DNA from: Aselliscus stoliczkanus
Taxonomy: Eukaryota; Chordata; Mammalia; Chiroptera; Hipposideridae
Assembly: GCA_033961575.1 (NCBI GenBank)
Contig: CM066730.1
Span: forward strand, 114,472,523 to 114,536,522
Direction of reading: 5' to 3'
Length of the DNA: 64,000 nucleotides
Both the position numbers and the translations under genes were made by a program. This document shows, piece by piece, positions 11,671 to 23,891 of this stretch. The notes under the pieces are model-generated. The model searched no databases. It saw only the letters and a list, made by a program, of their open reading frames with translations, and had not been told where the DNA came from. The stretch's first letter is position 1. Every line of letters starts with the position of its first letter.

Positions 11671-11826
11671 TCCTTCCTTCCTTCCTTCCTTCCTTCCTTC
11701 CTTCCTTCCTTCCTTCCTTCCTTCCTTTCTTCCTTCCTTCCTTCTCGTCTTCCTTCCTTCATTCCTTCCTCCCTTCCTCCCTTCTTCCCTCCCTCCCTTT
11801 CTCTCCCTCCCTCCCTTCCTTCTTTA
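11671..11826. repeat. (TTCC)n microsatellite grading into C/T-rich DNA
   Basis: Near-pure TTCC units run over about 11671-11728, followed by interrupted TTCC, CCCT and TTCT units to about 11826. It is a polypyrimidine tract on the plus strand. Confidence 0.95.
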
Positions 11827-11934
11827 CTCCTTTAATTGGAAGAAAGTTAAACTTTGCTTTCTGTATCTCTCTGTCTTATCTTCTTAGATGTTTAGAATCC
11901 AGCCAGAGGGTATGACTATCTAAGGCTCATACTA

Positions 11935-12035
11935 AACCAAACAGGGACCTTAGAAACACTTTCTAGAGTCCACTGAGGTTCAGAGAAGTAAAGTGATTTG
12001 CCTTAGTCACTCAAATAGGAAGCTAACTCTCCAGA
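11935..12035 (+). repeat. MIR-like fragment
   Basis: The text gaggttcagagaagtaaagt followed by gatttgccttagtcactc resembles the MIR core region (aaactgaggctcagagaggt type). Confidence 0.4.
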
Positions 12036-13570
12036 CCCCAGTTGGTGGAGCACTTCTCATTGACATTCCCAACGCTTGTTGAAAGTAAAGAGACAAATAA
12101 TAATTACCAGAACTTAGTACATTGTTTCTCTGGGAATGACATTAACTTTCCTGAGTGCTTTTCAGAATGTCATCTATACCTCACTGTTTTCTTTTCTTTC
12201 CCCAGGTTGGTATCCATGATTGATTATAAGAAGCTTTGCACTATCCAGGAAGGAACTGGGAAAACACTCTTTGGTTTTGTGATTTCTCCAAAGTCTCTTA
12301 TTGGAAAGCATTAATGCCAATTTTTATCCTTGCCCAAAAGCTGATTATGAAGTTTTCTAGTTGATTGAATCCTGAGATAACTCACAGTAGAATTAACTAA
12401 AAGTTTTGAGAAGTTACATACATTTTCCTATGTACATTATAAGTTTCTCAAGATCATTTATGAATGTCAACCTGAATGGATAGCTTATACTCTCCTAGTT
12501 CCTTCAGATGTGTCCTGATATAGAAAGAGTTTCTTTTGTAACCTCTAAGGAATATATAGACATTTAGCTAAAAGTGCCACTCTCCAATTCTGAATGTCCA
12601 TAGAAATGTGATATTTAGGAATTGGTTCACTTTATATATTGAAATAGAAAGTAAAATGTATTTCCCTCTTGGTTCTTTATCACAACTGGATTAACCAAAA
12701 AATAACTATTTGTTCTGAATATACCATAATTTATTATTTGGAGTGCAGTGCTTGGAATTTTCATGAGTTGGAAAAACAGCTTTGACTTACCTGGTGCTAG
12801 CAATCATTAGTAAATCCTTTGTTAGGGAGTCTAGTTTCCAAGGAGCTAAGTGTGTCTTTGACACTTTTTAAAGAATCTTGGGTAGAGTCTTGTAACAGAG
12901 TTCATGATAATACAAAGTTTTCTAGTTTAAAAAACCAAATACTTCTCAGAAAAAAACCTGGTACAATTCCTAAGGCATAACTTGAAAGGAGTGGCAAATC
13001 ATGTGACCTTGCTGCCAATTAACCTTGACTCTAAGACCAGAGGTCAGGGCTATTCCTATAGCTAAGTTCTCCAGGGGTGGGGCTAGTAGGAAAAAGGTGA
13101 CAATTTGGAGGACAATTTACAAGCCAGACATAATCATCTGAAATGTTGATTCTGTGTCATCCTAAGAATTTATGGCAGCTGGACGGAAAGTAAATATGTT
13201 GTGCTAATTCAAGCAGTTACAGCTTCCTTCCCTGTTATTCTGTACAGGAAAACTCCTACAGAAGTTGTAAATCTCACCTTTCTGCAAAACTAATGAGATG
13301 GTGTCACTATGTGGGGCAATGACCTGGGGGCCCTATGAACAGGAGGCAGCATTAAAAGGGGCTTCCGAAATTATACCTGGAAACAGAAGAAGTAGCCAGG
13401 AAACTAGAATGAACTTCATGTCAATGAGTTATTCTTTACCATTAAAGGTAATTCCTGAACCTACAAATACGCAAAGGAAAGTTGATTGATTTTCACACTA
13501 CTGGTTCATCTAATAATAATTGCAGTAATAGATTTAGCTTAAGCCAGAAACAGTTTTGGTCTCTTCAACT
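12036..13570. other. Unassigned non-coding DNA
   Basis: The frames at 12042-12314 and 13298-13489 show no domain, no conserved splice context and no codon bias. No repeat family is recognised. Confidence 0.5.
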
Positions 13571-13574
13571 TTGT

Positions 13575-13700
13575 CTTTCATTGACTCATTTATTCAATAA
13601 ACAATTATTGACCATCTAGACACTGTATGAGGCTCTGGGGAAATAAAAAAAAAAAAAGAGCAAAGCACAATCCCAGGGAGTTCATAGGTTGTTAAATAAA
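13575..13700 (-). repeat. L2/MIR-type 3' end fragment
   Basis: The phrase actcatttattcaataaaca followed by attattgaccatctagacac is the reverse complement of a CORE-SINE or L2-type 3' end. Similar short pieces lie at 45715-45840 and 49735-49830. Confidence 0.35.
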
Positions 13701-14610
13701 GGTGCCATGGCACCTTGAAAACAAATAAAACCAAAGCAATGAGACAAGTGCTATAAGAGAAATGCTGGCCTCATGACCAGTAGGAGGATTTGCAAAGTGG
13801 CTAATTGGAGTTCAGAATTTAAACTGTGACCCTGAACCAGAATGATGCTGATAGCCCCCAAAGTGATTGAACGGAAGACCATGACCTCATGTCTACAATA
13901 CTCAACTAACCACAGACAAAACAATTTAAGTGGTAAAAGAAAAGTCTTCAGACACACGCCTTTCTGGCCTAGGCCTTGCTTTACAAGGCTGCCCTCCCTG
14001 TGGTTGAACTACATGGTTAAAGCCATTTGATTAATGTAAAGCTACTTATTTTACATTAAAATTGAACCCCTGGGCTTCCTTGCACATATTCTTTATTAAT
14101 TAATTTCTTCTTTCACTAAACAAGAGAACATAGGTGAAGACTTCAGGAAATGTATAGATTGAGGCTTCTGGATCAATTATAAATTATCAACTTGGGATGC
14201 CTGTTCTTGGGTCTGTGTCCTTCAGCTGCCCCACCCCCCAACAATATACACAATTTTCTAAGACAACTGAGTCCCTAGTTAGACTCAGGCTCATCCCTAA
14301 GGATAGTTTGATTTCTGAGGAAAATCACTACAATATTTTCATATAGATAAAAGCAGATGAAAATTAACTTTAGGGGCAATGTTGAAACGTAAAAATTGAT
14401 GTGGGTGGAATTGGAATGGGTTGTAAAAGCATATTATCTGCCATTACCTTGACGAGGATAACAGAGCTCCTGGCACATGGAAGGACCTACACAAATATTG
14501 AATGAATGAAGATGATAAATGATAGCAGGAGCTAGATTAGGGTGAAAGGGGTGCCCTTTTTGATTACTAATGTTTTATCGGGAACTGTAAGAAGTTAACT
14601 ATGAGAGTGC
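13701..14610. other. Unassigned non-coding DNA
   Basis: Overlapping short frames on both strands (13751-13957, 13842-14030) have no recognisable product. There is a short C-rich run near 14230-14239. Confidence 0.5.
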
Positions 14611-14614
14611 TTTG

Positions 14615-14765
14615 CATGCATTATCTCCTTTGATATTGTCTATTTTATACGGATGATGAAATAGAGACTGAAAAGAAGTTAAAAACTTTCCAGGGCTTTC
14701 CTCAAGGCAACACAGCTAGTAGCTGCCAGGGCCAGAATTCAAATTCAAGTCTGAATTGACATTTT
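14615..14765 (+). repeat. MIR SINE
   Basis: Characteristic MIR order: a cattatctcctttgatatt region, then acggatgatgaaatagagac, then ggcaacacagctagtagctg and ccagaattcaaattcaagtc. Confidence 0.65.
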
Positions 14766-14876
14766 TTTTCTGATATATTTATTATATTATGGTAATAAAT
14801 CACCATTTCTATGGTTCTTGTGAATAAAATACCTTTATGTTTTGAACACTCTTTTCTGCCTGATATTAATGCATGA

Positions 14877-14927
14877 TTATTGAAAACCTAAGTGGCCATC
14901 AATAGACAACTGGATAAAGAAGATGCG

Positions 14928-14971
<44 letters not shown>

Positions 14972-15460
14972 AGTGGAATATCACTGAGCCATAAAAAAGA
15001 ATGAAATCTTACCATTTGCAACAACATGGATGGACCTAGAGGCTATTATGCTTAGTGAAAGAAGTCATACAGAGAAAGACAAATACCATATGATTTCACT
15101 TATATGCGGAATCTAAAAAATAAAACAAAACAGAATCAAACTCATAGATACAGAGAACAAATTGATGGTTGGCGGAGGGGAGGGGGATTGGGGAGATTGA
15201 TAGAAAAGGTGAAAGGGATTAGAAGTACAAATTGCCAGTTATAAAAATAGGCACAGAGATGTAAAGTACCACGTAGGGAATATAGTCAATAACATTGTAA
15301 TAACTATGTGTGGTTTCAGGTGAATACTAGACTTATGGGGATGATCACCTAATGAGGTATATAAATGTGTAATCATTATGTTGTACACCTGAAACTAATA
15401 ATAAGATTGTATGTCAACTGTAATTGAAAAATAAATTTAAAAAAATAAAAAAAGGAAAGG
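14877..15460 (+). mobile_element. L1 3' end, 5'-truncated, plus strand
   Basis: It begins with aagtggccatcaatagacaa. It continues with ataaaaaagaatgaaatctt, catggatggacctagaggct and tatgatttcacttatatgcg (ORF2 end and 3' UTR). It ends with gttgtacacctgaaactaat and an A-rich tail near 15430-15455. An expanded CA tract lies inside (14930-14972). A 15-bp near-repeat, gatattaatgcatga at 14862-14876 and gatattagtgcatga at 15478-15492, may be the target duplication, although about 24 bases separate the A-tail from the right copy. Confidence 0.85.
14930..14972. repeat. (CA)n inside L1 3' end
   Basis: A CA tract has expanded within the L1 phrase gatgcggtacacac, where other L1 copies carry only a few CA units. 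Confidence 0.9.
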
Positions 15461-15492
15461 AAATACACTAGGGAATGGATATTAGTGCATGA

Positions 15493-16587
15493 GGAGGAAA
15501 GAAGACATCATTCTAATAATGGTGGCAATAACCAGTTCTCCCCAATATTGCTGACCAGAAACTAAACACCTCTGCACCATGATGGTAAGCTCCTTGGAGG
15601 TAATGCTGCTCTTCCCACATTGCCCAGGTCTCTGTAGGAAGAACTCAACAAAGAGTGGATACTGACTGATTGCCCATTAGTGAAAGCCATGTTGGTAAAC
15701 TGTTGTTTTCAAATGCCTTTAGTTCTTAAGGAAAATCTTAGGAAATTGAAGGTCTTCTGGAAACATAGTGAATATAACAATGTTGGAGGCTAGAGAACAG
15801 ACACAGTCATGATTTGGATTCATCTTTTACATGCCTTTTCTGGGTTAGTCATGACCTGACCCTTGTCAGTTTTTCTGAGGTATTTATGCACCCCATAGAC
15901 TAGTCCATCAGGTCTTCTCTTTACTGCACAGGAGCTAGTGGTTGATGATAGAAGCCCCAGTCTGAAGTGATATGTAAAATATTCCACAATTATTTATTGA
16001 TATGTGCCAATACACATAAGATACAATCAGAATGGATCACAGCTATAAACATCTAATGCCACTGTTCCAAGACCTACCTAGTAAATACCAGCTCTTTCTG
16101 AACTTAGATTCAGGTCAGGGTTTCCCTCATTTCTATGGAGTGAAGATTAATCATGATGTAATAACACGCCCCCTCCCCCTACACTCATATGTGTTCACCA
16201 GACTGAATAAATACCTGAATTTTGTCCACCAAATGAAGCAATCACCTCAGGAGGATAATACAATTATTTAATGTGCTGTCATTTTTGCACAAAAAACATT
16301 TTCAATACTCCTCTAGGAATTGCCTTCATGGTAAGTTTATGAACCACAAAAGATAATTTGTCTGTCTCTTTTATGATCACACCCTATTTTGGACAAATTT
16401 ATAATACCTACCTTCATTATCCTTAATCAGAAATGGCTCTTAATAACTTTTAGCTGTTTGCAAAAATCAATTCAACTTTCAAAAGACAAAGACTTATCTC
16501 AATTAAGTCCCTATATGGAAACAAAGAGGATACAGACTATGGAAGAAACTCAGAAAGAGAGTAAGATCATATTTTAATGTAAAATAT

Positions 16588-16589
<2 letters not shown>
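15493..16589. other. Unassigned non-coding DNA
   Basis: Short frames at 16032-16271 and 16389-16577 have no recognisable domain. No repeat family is recognised. Confidence 0.5.

Positions 16590-16662
<73 letters not shown>
16590..16662. repeat. Compound (TA)n(GA)n microsatellite
   Basis: About 18 AT units (16590-16626) run directly into about 18 AG units (to 16662). Confidence 0.95.
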
Positions 16663-16666
<4 letters not shown>

Positions 16667-17570
16667 CATAAGGTACAGTCTTTCACTGTTTAATCCTTGA
16701 GTCAATGTGCCTCACCTACACTCCCACCCACAGGAAAACCTCTGCCCATAGTGCTTCTTACACAGGCTGCCAAAGTCTGGACCATGTGAGTGGAGTATCC
16801 AAACAGTGATGTATATCTGATTCAAGACAACCGATCTACAAGCTGACCAATGCATGTGCCTGATTCAAAAAGATGAGCTGAGCCAGTCAGAATCTCAATT
16901 TTGAGATATGAATTAAGAAAGATAAAAATAACATTCCAGCAGTATAGGAACTGATGTTGAAAAGTCACAATATGGTAGGTGGAAGTGGGGAGTAATCAGA
17001 CAGAGATTATGATTGCCAAGTATAAATTCATGTTATGAAGGAATGGAAACATGGTAAACAGGAGAAACAGGCCACTAGAGACAGGAGGATGGAGCAGATG
17101 GCCAAGGGGAAGCAGATACGCTTTGGGAGACCACTCCTAGGTTGTCTTCCCAGCATTGATTCTCTTCTTAGCAATGCCAATTTTCATTTCGGCAACTATG
17201 TGATTCTGAGCATGTGATTCCACCCATCCTACCAGAGTGAAACCGTAACCCAGGCTAAGCCAAGGGCACGTATATCAATTGTCCACAGTGACTGGTTTAG
17301 GGGTGGGAATGTGGTCCAAGCAATTTTGATGGATATCAGGACTTTTGTTATGGATGCCAGAAAAGATACCCTCTCTCTCTTCCCAGCTGGATATTAAAAA
17401 AGTGTATTTTTGAGAACTACTAGTAACCATACTAGAATCACAATCTTGGTCAACCTTAGAATAAAGCTGACACCATGGAAAAAAACAGTAGAGATACAGG
17501 AGAAAAGACACTGGGGCTTTGATGGTATTTTGGAACTGCTGGATCAAGCCTCATCTGAAGCTACAGATTT

Positions 17571-17572
<2 letters not shown>
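16663..17572. other. Unassigned non-coding DNA
   Basis: No domain-bearing frame and no named repeat. Frames at 17035-17217 and 17275-17547 look random. Confidence 0.5.

Positions 17573-17637
<65 letters not shown>
17573..17637. repeat. (CT)n microsatellite
   Basis: About 32 uninterrupted CT units. It generates a spurious Leu-Ser repeat in the frame 17410-17778. Confidence 0.95.
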
Positions 17638-17638
<1 letters not shown>

Positions 17639-18189
17639 TAAATCAATCACTCAGTCCCCTTTATTGTTTAAGCCAGTTTGATTGGATTTTTCTTACTTGC
17701 AAACAAAAGCATGTTGACACAGAGAGAAAACAAAAACCCATGTCCAGAAATTCTTCAGTTCCTAAAATGCCAGCTTAAATTCTAGTCTGTTTATATCCTC
17801 CAAAATAAATCCTCTTTCAAAAGCTAACCTAAGTGAATTTCTGCTTGTTTAATCCCAAGAGACAATCTATATGCATAATATGATTGATAATCATTATAAA
17901 AGGATTACTTTTATGTTTTCTACATGGGTTTTACTCTAATAGTCAATGTTTCACATTTCTCATTTCAATTCAGAATCCAATAACCTAAATGTCCTATGCT
18001 TTAGTAATTAGCTAACTTTTAAAAAACTATTTAAAATGGAATATACTATGGATAATGTAATTAGCGATTTTAAAATTACAGATTCCCAGGGAACTTATTC
18101 ATTAAATTCTGAAAAATAAATAATAAATATTTTTAATAGTATGTAGCACCTATTCATTAAATAAAATTACTTAGTGCAAATGATATAAA

Positions 18190-18720
18190 GTCAAAAGTTA
18201 AATTCATTCCCCAGGCCATACCCATTTTTCAAGAATCATTATGAAGGTAAGTTTGTATTCTTTTAGACTTTTGTCAATGTACATATGTAAATTTTAAACT
18301 AACAGTGGAAAGAGACTGCATGTTGTTCTTCAATTTGCCCTTTTTCACTGAGTAGTATATTGTGGGCACTTTTCCACATCATTCTCAATCATTTTCATGG
18401 CTGCATTGTATTCCATGGCTATGCCATAGTTTATTGGGTTGTCCATAGTTTATGGGGCTATCTCCAATGTTTTTTGTGGGTGATACAAATAATACTACAG
18501 TGAACATTCTGCACACATTTTCTTATATACCTGTGCAAGTATTTTTGGCATAATAATTTTTAGAGGGGGATTGTTGGTTCGAAAGAAATGCATATTTTAA
18601 ATTTTGATAGATTCTGCCTAATTGCCCTCCAAAAGTTGTACCAATTTACACTTTCACCAATGCCCTATGAGAGTGTCCCCCTTTACCACACTCTCACCAA
18701 CATCAGTATCATCAATATAG
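18190..18720 (-). mobile_element. L1 3' fragment, minus strand
   Basis: The plus strand reads the complement of L1 3' text: tggctgcattgtattccatg near 18399, aatactacagtgaacattct near 18490, attgccctccaaaagttgta near 18621 and caatttacactttcaccaat near 18642. No usable frame. Confidence 0.7.
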
Positions 18721-19119
18721 TCATTTATTCTTCATCATTAGATCTCAATCTTAAGCTGTAATAATAAGAGCAACACCTTGAAATGTAGGGAGAATACCAT
18801 AACAAGTATGATAATAGTAACCAAATAATTTTTTTCATGTAGTAGAGATGTAATAATTTTCTACAAGTTTTGAACAAAACCATGTTCAAACACATCAGGA
18901 ACATTAATAAAAAGGCAGTTCTGGTATGCCATAATAAAAATTAAATAATGTTAAAATCAGGTCTAGCTTTATAAAAGACACTTATTGTTCCCTTTACAGA
19001 TTGTTGAGGCCCTGTACTCTATGGCCAATCTAATACCAAAAGAAATTATTATAAATTCTACTCTCTTGAAAAGGTTTGGGGTTCTCAGTAGAAAAACAAT
19101 GCATGTAAGATAGTTCTTT

Positions 19120-19318
19120 TAAATATAGATACTCTAAGGGCCGGCTGAGTGGCTCAGTTGGTTAAGAGCTCGCTCAAGAGTGCGAGCTGAGCTGAGCTCT
19201 GAGCAACGGTGGTTCGATGCCAGCCCGAGCTGAGCTGCCGTTGAGCTGCCAACAGGTGGCAGGATGGCTCAGCTAAAAAAAAAAAAAAAAAGAAAAACAA
19301 TAAATATAGATACTCTAA
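19120..19318 (+). mobile_element. tRNA-derived SINE with perfect target duplication
   Basis: The SINE body begins at 19138 (gggccggctgagtggctcag) with an A box ggctcagttggttaagag and a B-box-like ggtggttcgatgcc. It ends in a long A tail (19275-19300). The 18-bp duplication taaatatagatactctaa is identical on both sides (19120-19137 and 19301-19318). The middle (gagctgagctgagctct and related) differs from the compact SINEs in this window, so this is a separate subfamily. The perfect duplication and intact A tail indicate a young insertion. Confidence 0.9.
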
Positions 19319-19781
19319 TTAATATTTAAAAAATCAGTAACACCAAATGCAGCAAATGTTTATTGAAAGCATTTTTAGAACACAAAACACTGTGATACGT
19401 GGCCCAAATTAGGAGCATCCTGTAGTTCACCAATTCTCAGGGGAACAAGGAGGATCCAGAAGATATCAAAAAGATATTATTTTGCATCCTTTAAGCAAGG
19501 ATTATATGATTTAACCCCTGTGCCTTCAGTTTGCAAATGAAATGACTAATTGTGAGGAGATTTCACTCTTGAAATCTTTGTGGAGTTTCTTCCCTACTCC
19601 CAACTCCCTTGTGGAGTTTCTTCCCTACTCCCAGCTCCCAACAACTGTTCGGGTATCCTAGTTCTTGGTAGAGTGGATGATTGGGATGCAGAGGCTTATT
19701 TAATGCTGAAATTTGATAAGGTGGCCAGAAGCTACATCACTAACATAGCACTTTCTCTCAGTACTTATAGAGCCTGTCTTT

Positions 19782-19875
19782 TTTTTTTTTTTTGAGGGCA
19801 GTGTCACTGGCTCTCATATGTGGGACCAGAACTGGGGCCGCTGGCTTTTAACCACCGTGCCACTCGGCCAGCTGG
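19782..19875 (-). mobile_element. Compact tRNA-derived SINE, minus strand
   Basis: Poly-T, then gagggcagtgtcactggctc, a B-box complement and ccactcggccagc. The stretch ctggcttttaaccaccg shows a deletion of one half of the anticodon-arm palindrome seen in the other copies. Flanking gcctgtcttt occurs at 19772-19781 and at 19876-19885, a 10-bp target duplication. Confidence 0.85.
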
Positions 19876-19885
19876 GCCTGTCTTT

Positions 19886-22440
19886 CTTAATCATCTCTCC
19901 CTGCTAAAAGGCTTGAAGCCAATCTTCCTGTCTTAAGAATACAATGTCAGAACATCACCAATTTACTTGTCTTCCTTGATGCGTTGGCTTGAAACACCTG
20001 AATTGCGTCAAATATTGGCTGCGTAGTACAGACACCTGCATGGTACTAGTTCATATAAACAAAGGAAGACAGATGCACTAGAGTTTAGAAACCAAGAAAC
20101 ACAAAGCTAGGAACTACAGGACCCAACTATGATAGAAAAATCTTAGTGGAAGAACCATCCTGGCAAATCCCTGCTTGCTTTTGATTTCAAGGTTCATCTT
20201 ATCTCTTGTTCTCACTCAGAGAATACATTTTTGCAGAATACAACATGCTAAGTTCTCAGCCTGTATGGTGTTTACCTGGCTTGTACTGCTGGTGGTAACC
20301 CCTTGAGATTTTGGTAGAATGTAGCTGTCTTAAACAGAAGCCAAAAATAAACCCCAAATCCTCTCAATGACGCTGATTTTCTTATATTTTACATACAGAG
20401 CATTTTTATAGAGGTGCTAATCAAAATCTAAATTCTCTATTTCATGTTTCAGTTGTAACTTTACATAGATAAGTGTAAATAAAATTAGTCTTAAAGCTCT
20501 AGTAATATCAGTTACATTATTGTTCCTCAAAAAATTTAAGTTATCTAAAAGGGGACTGCCCTATTTTAATTTGTATCCCAAATAGGTAATTTCATATTTT
20601 CCTCTTTATAAAAGTACAGATGGAGAATATGATAGAACAATTCAAATTAGAATGAGACAATTATGGCTTGACAATATGGAAGGAAATAGAATTAGCATGA
20701 TAAACTTAGTTTTGGAGTTCCATATCCTTCCTAATGACAGAGCTAGAAGTGGCATTGAAACAACAGCCTTGAATTACCAATGGGGAAAATCTCTCTGTCT
20801 ACGTCATTCCCCACTCCATGCTCCCAGCCCCAGCCCACTCACATTTTGAGTTCAGCCCTCCCCGCCCCACACACACAACCAGACGTCAATGGTGAGGCAG
20901 CTGAACTATGAATATCGATACACGGTCCAATGAAGGATGCTTTACTCTGAAACAAAACCAGAGTGGAGGGTGATGTACAAAAAGAGAGGGAGATGTGTCA
21001 TCCAGCAAGACATAGTTTAGATGAAAGCCCATTTGAACCAGGGAAACAGCTGTGAAGAAAGATAAATGAAAACATGTTCCCTTACTCTATTAAATAATCA
21101 GTAAGTCCCAGAAACGTGGAGTCTGTTATTTACGGGCTAAAAAGTGTGATGTGTACTGCTGAAGAGTGTTCATTTCCTAGCCAAGCTATGCTCTTGCTAT
21201 GTGTTGTATATGACAATGCAGTGAAATCTGGAAATAGGTGAAATTTGAGCCCTTCAAAAATAATTAAGTAAAATCAAAGTCAATAGGACTATTACAACTG
21301 ATAAAACACAAATTTTTGGTTTCAGCCTCATTTTTCAAAATAATAGTAGACTTTCCTCCCTAATCGTTTAGTCATTTGAGAAATATTTTTTTAAAAAAGT
21401 TAAGGAGTTTTTTTCTAAGCAATTTTCTGAATGCACTAGATTTTGAATTTGACATGTTTTGGATTTTATTTGTTGTGAAAACATTTTTTTTAATCCAAAT
21501 ATTGAGGATTTCCCAAATTATCTCACCTTTGAAGGCATAGTGATGTAACAGGATCCAACTTTATTGTAAGGTTTTCGGTATTTTCTGTTTGCGATGATGG
21601 TTTGGGGGCAGGAGAGGAGAGTCGATTTATTGGATGGTGACTAAGCTCAAAGAACTTTTATACTTTAGTGGTCTTGCTTTCCGTCTTTGATGAAAACAAG
21701 GTCTCCATTCTTCTTAAAATATTATGTTTATGCAACTTGTTTGTTTTTCAGAAATGCTGAAAGTGAGACTTGTGAGGGGCATATGGGTCGTGATCCAGTG
21801 GGTCTGATTTATTTCTCTGTCCACCCAATCATACCTTAGCCAGAGCCTCCAAAACCTGACCACCCAAGTGACTGATGTCATGAGGCTTAGAATAATCTCC
21901 TCTTTTGCTTTATTTTCTCCAATGAAGGCACTGAGAACAAATATTTGAAGGCATTTAGAACAAATTTTATTCTTCTAAACTTGCCCTCTCCTAGAAAATA
22001 AATAATAAAATGCAACCAAAGCAAGAGAAGAGGGGGGAGCGAAGAGAGTAAATGAAACACTCAATGCAGAGGTTTTATTGAAAGATCGTTGTGGTATTTT
22101 GCTTTTGAAATGTGTTTAGCACAGACTTTAAAGATTGGAAATTTGTTTAAAGAAATGGGTAAAATATTTAAAACCACTACTTTATTTAAACTATTGTGCC
22201 TCCTTCAGTAAACATTCAGTACATGATTGAACCCTGTATGAACTTGTGCTTTTGCTGGTTAAATAGAACCTAAGCTTAAAATGAAAGGGGGCTGCTATTG
22301 AGAAAGGCACAAAAAACTTACATGTGCATTGTTGTTTTTTTTTTTTTTTTTGCCCACACACAAGCATTTACTCCCCAAAAATATCACATGAGTGGGATCC
22401 TTTATTAAAATGCCCCTAGTTTTCCCCCCCACCCCCATGG
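19886..22440. other. Repeat-poor unassigned DNA
   Basis: No repeat family and no gene were recognised over about 2.5 kb. A T-run lies at 22330-22352. The scarcity of transposons compared with 0-8 kb is itself notable, but the function is unknown. Confidence 0.45.
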
Positions 22441-22900
22441 CCTCAAAGTGCTAAACTGAAAGCAAGCTGTTAACAGAAATGAGTAATTATTGAAGCTCTA
22501 ACAGGCAGCTTTCATTGAAGTTGATTACAGCAGCCATATAATCACTTTTACGGATGCTGTAATCACAGTAGCAGGCAATGCTTCACTTGGTTCTTATTGT
22601 TTTCGCTCAGGGTGGAGGTAGGGGGCCTGCAAGAAGCCCGTTTTACCACCTCGGTACAATTTCTGCTGCAAAAGAAATCTACACAGCCCTGAATGGAGTT
22701 GAGAATCATTTATTCTTTCTTTATTAGCATTTTCTCCTCCCTCACACCAGAGTCTGTTGGAGTCAGGAAATTGCTGTTATTCAATATGCAAGCCAGAGGT
22801 TGTAATGACCGCTTGGAAGGGTCTGACCAACAATTACAGCTCTTAATGAATAGGGGTAATCTAGTTGAGACTAAACACTAGTAGCAACTCTGGGCTGTCT
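22441..22900. promoter_or_regulatory. Candidate conserved regulatory block (enhancer-like)
   Basis: This transposon-free stretch is dense in homeodomain-like cores: gagtaattattg near 22480, gattacagc at 22523-22531 with its exact inverted copy gctgtaatc at 22556-22564, and aatgaccgc and ttaatgaata further on. No open frame of interest is present. The regulatory role is inferred only from composition and motif symmetry. An unrelated, unconserved stretch would look similar without an alignment. Confidence 0.3.
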
Positions 22901-23860
22901 CTGGTTAAATTAAAAGAACAGCAATGCAAAGGAAGTTAACAAGAATTAATTAGTTAGATCGAACTGAAAACCTACTCATTAGAGATGTTATAGGCAAAGT
23001 AAAAGCCTATCTTCAGTGCAATTAGGTAGACAAATGAATTGTACAACTGACTGACTCACACCTGCTAACAGCTAAGGGCTATAGCGCTATGTATTGGGAT
23101 CCACTTTTTCCAGTTCATGCATACTTGCATAGTTTAATGGATCTTACATTCTTGAATTAGCCTCCATTCCTTCAGATTTTTACCTGGATGTTTGCTTTAA
23201 ATATGGGCAGTTTCACTGCAGCAGAGCAGGGGCTTAAGCGCTGACTAGGGAGCACGTGTTTTGAACTTCCTAAAAAGGGGTTGTCTTACTTAGAAAACAG
23301 CCCAGAGCAGGTTCTCCTGACCATTTCTCGAAGAAAAGAACTGCCCCTTAAAGGTTGTCTGTTTCCAGGCAGGTCTGTTAGTTTATTATTTAATCTTAAA
23401 TCATTAAAAGAAAGGCTGGGGTACTTGCATGTTAGAAGCAAATAAATATTAAAAATAGGAAAGTAACTCTAGGAAGATTTATAAAGCAGTTGTCATTTTT
23501 AATGATTCAGAGGGTTGGGAGTTTATGTATGGCTGGGGGGAAATGCCAGGGCAAAGATGTCTGCTTTGCCTTTAGGGGTGTACAACAGATAAGGAAAAGA
23601 GAATCCATTGAAATCTTAAGCCAAGACCTTTCTGGGAGTTGTTATCATAATTATGTACTCTCTTATTTTTTCCAGATGTTTCTCTGGTCTTTTTCTACCT
23701 ATTGCGTTTTGGCTTCCTTGCTTTGTTGCACAAAGTCCCTGAAAGCTTTCATTGCCTGAAGTATTTGCTCCCGCATTTTCATTTGAAATGGACTGAGGGG
23801 TAGGCAAAGGAATTCTGCAAGTGGGTTCATCTGCTTTATTTAGGAGTGCGGAGTGCGGTG
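22901..23860. other. Repeat-poor unassigned DNA
   Basis: No named repeat or domain-bearing frame. An AT-rich homeobox-type string aagaattaattagttag lies at about 22940-22957. The frame 23490-23759 has no recognisable product. Confidence 0.45.
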
Positions 23861-23867
23861 ACAGGCT

Positions 23868-23891
23868 GGGGGGTGGGGTGGGTGGGGCGGG
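23868..23891 (+). other. Strong G-quadruplex motif
   Basis: Five G-runs (6, 4, 3, 4 and 3 bases) are separated by single bases T, T, T and C. This fits the classic G3+N1-7 quadruplex rule with the shortest loops. It lies in repeat-poor DNA. Confidence 0.85.

Noticed and set aside
11337..11915. Frames of 113 and 141 residues over the TTCC array
   Set aside because: Length comes from stop-free tetranucleotide repeats; no domain outside them.
17410..17778. 122-residue frame with Leu-Ser repeat
   Set aside because: The repeat is a (CT)n microsatellite; flanks show no family signature.
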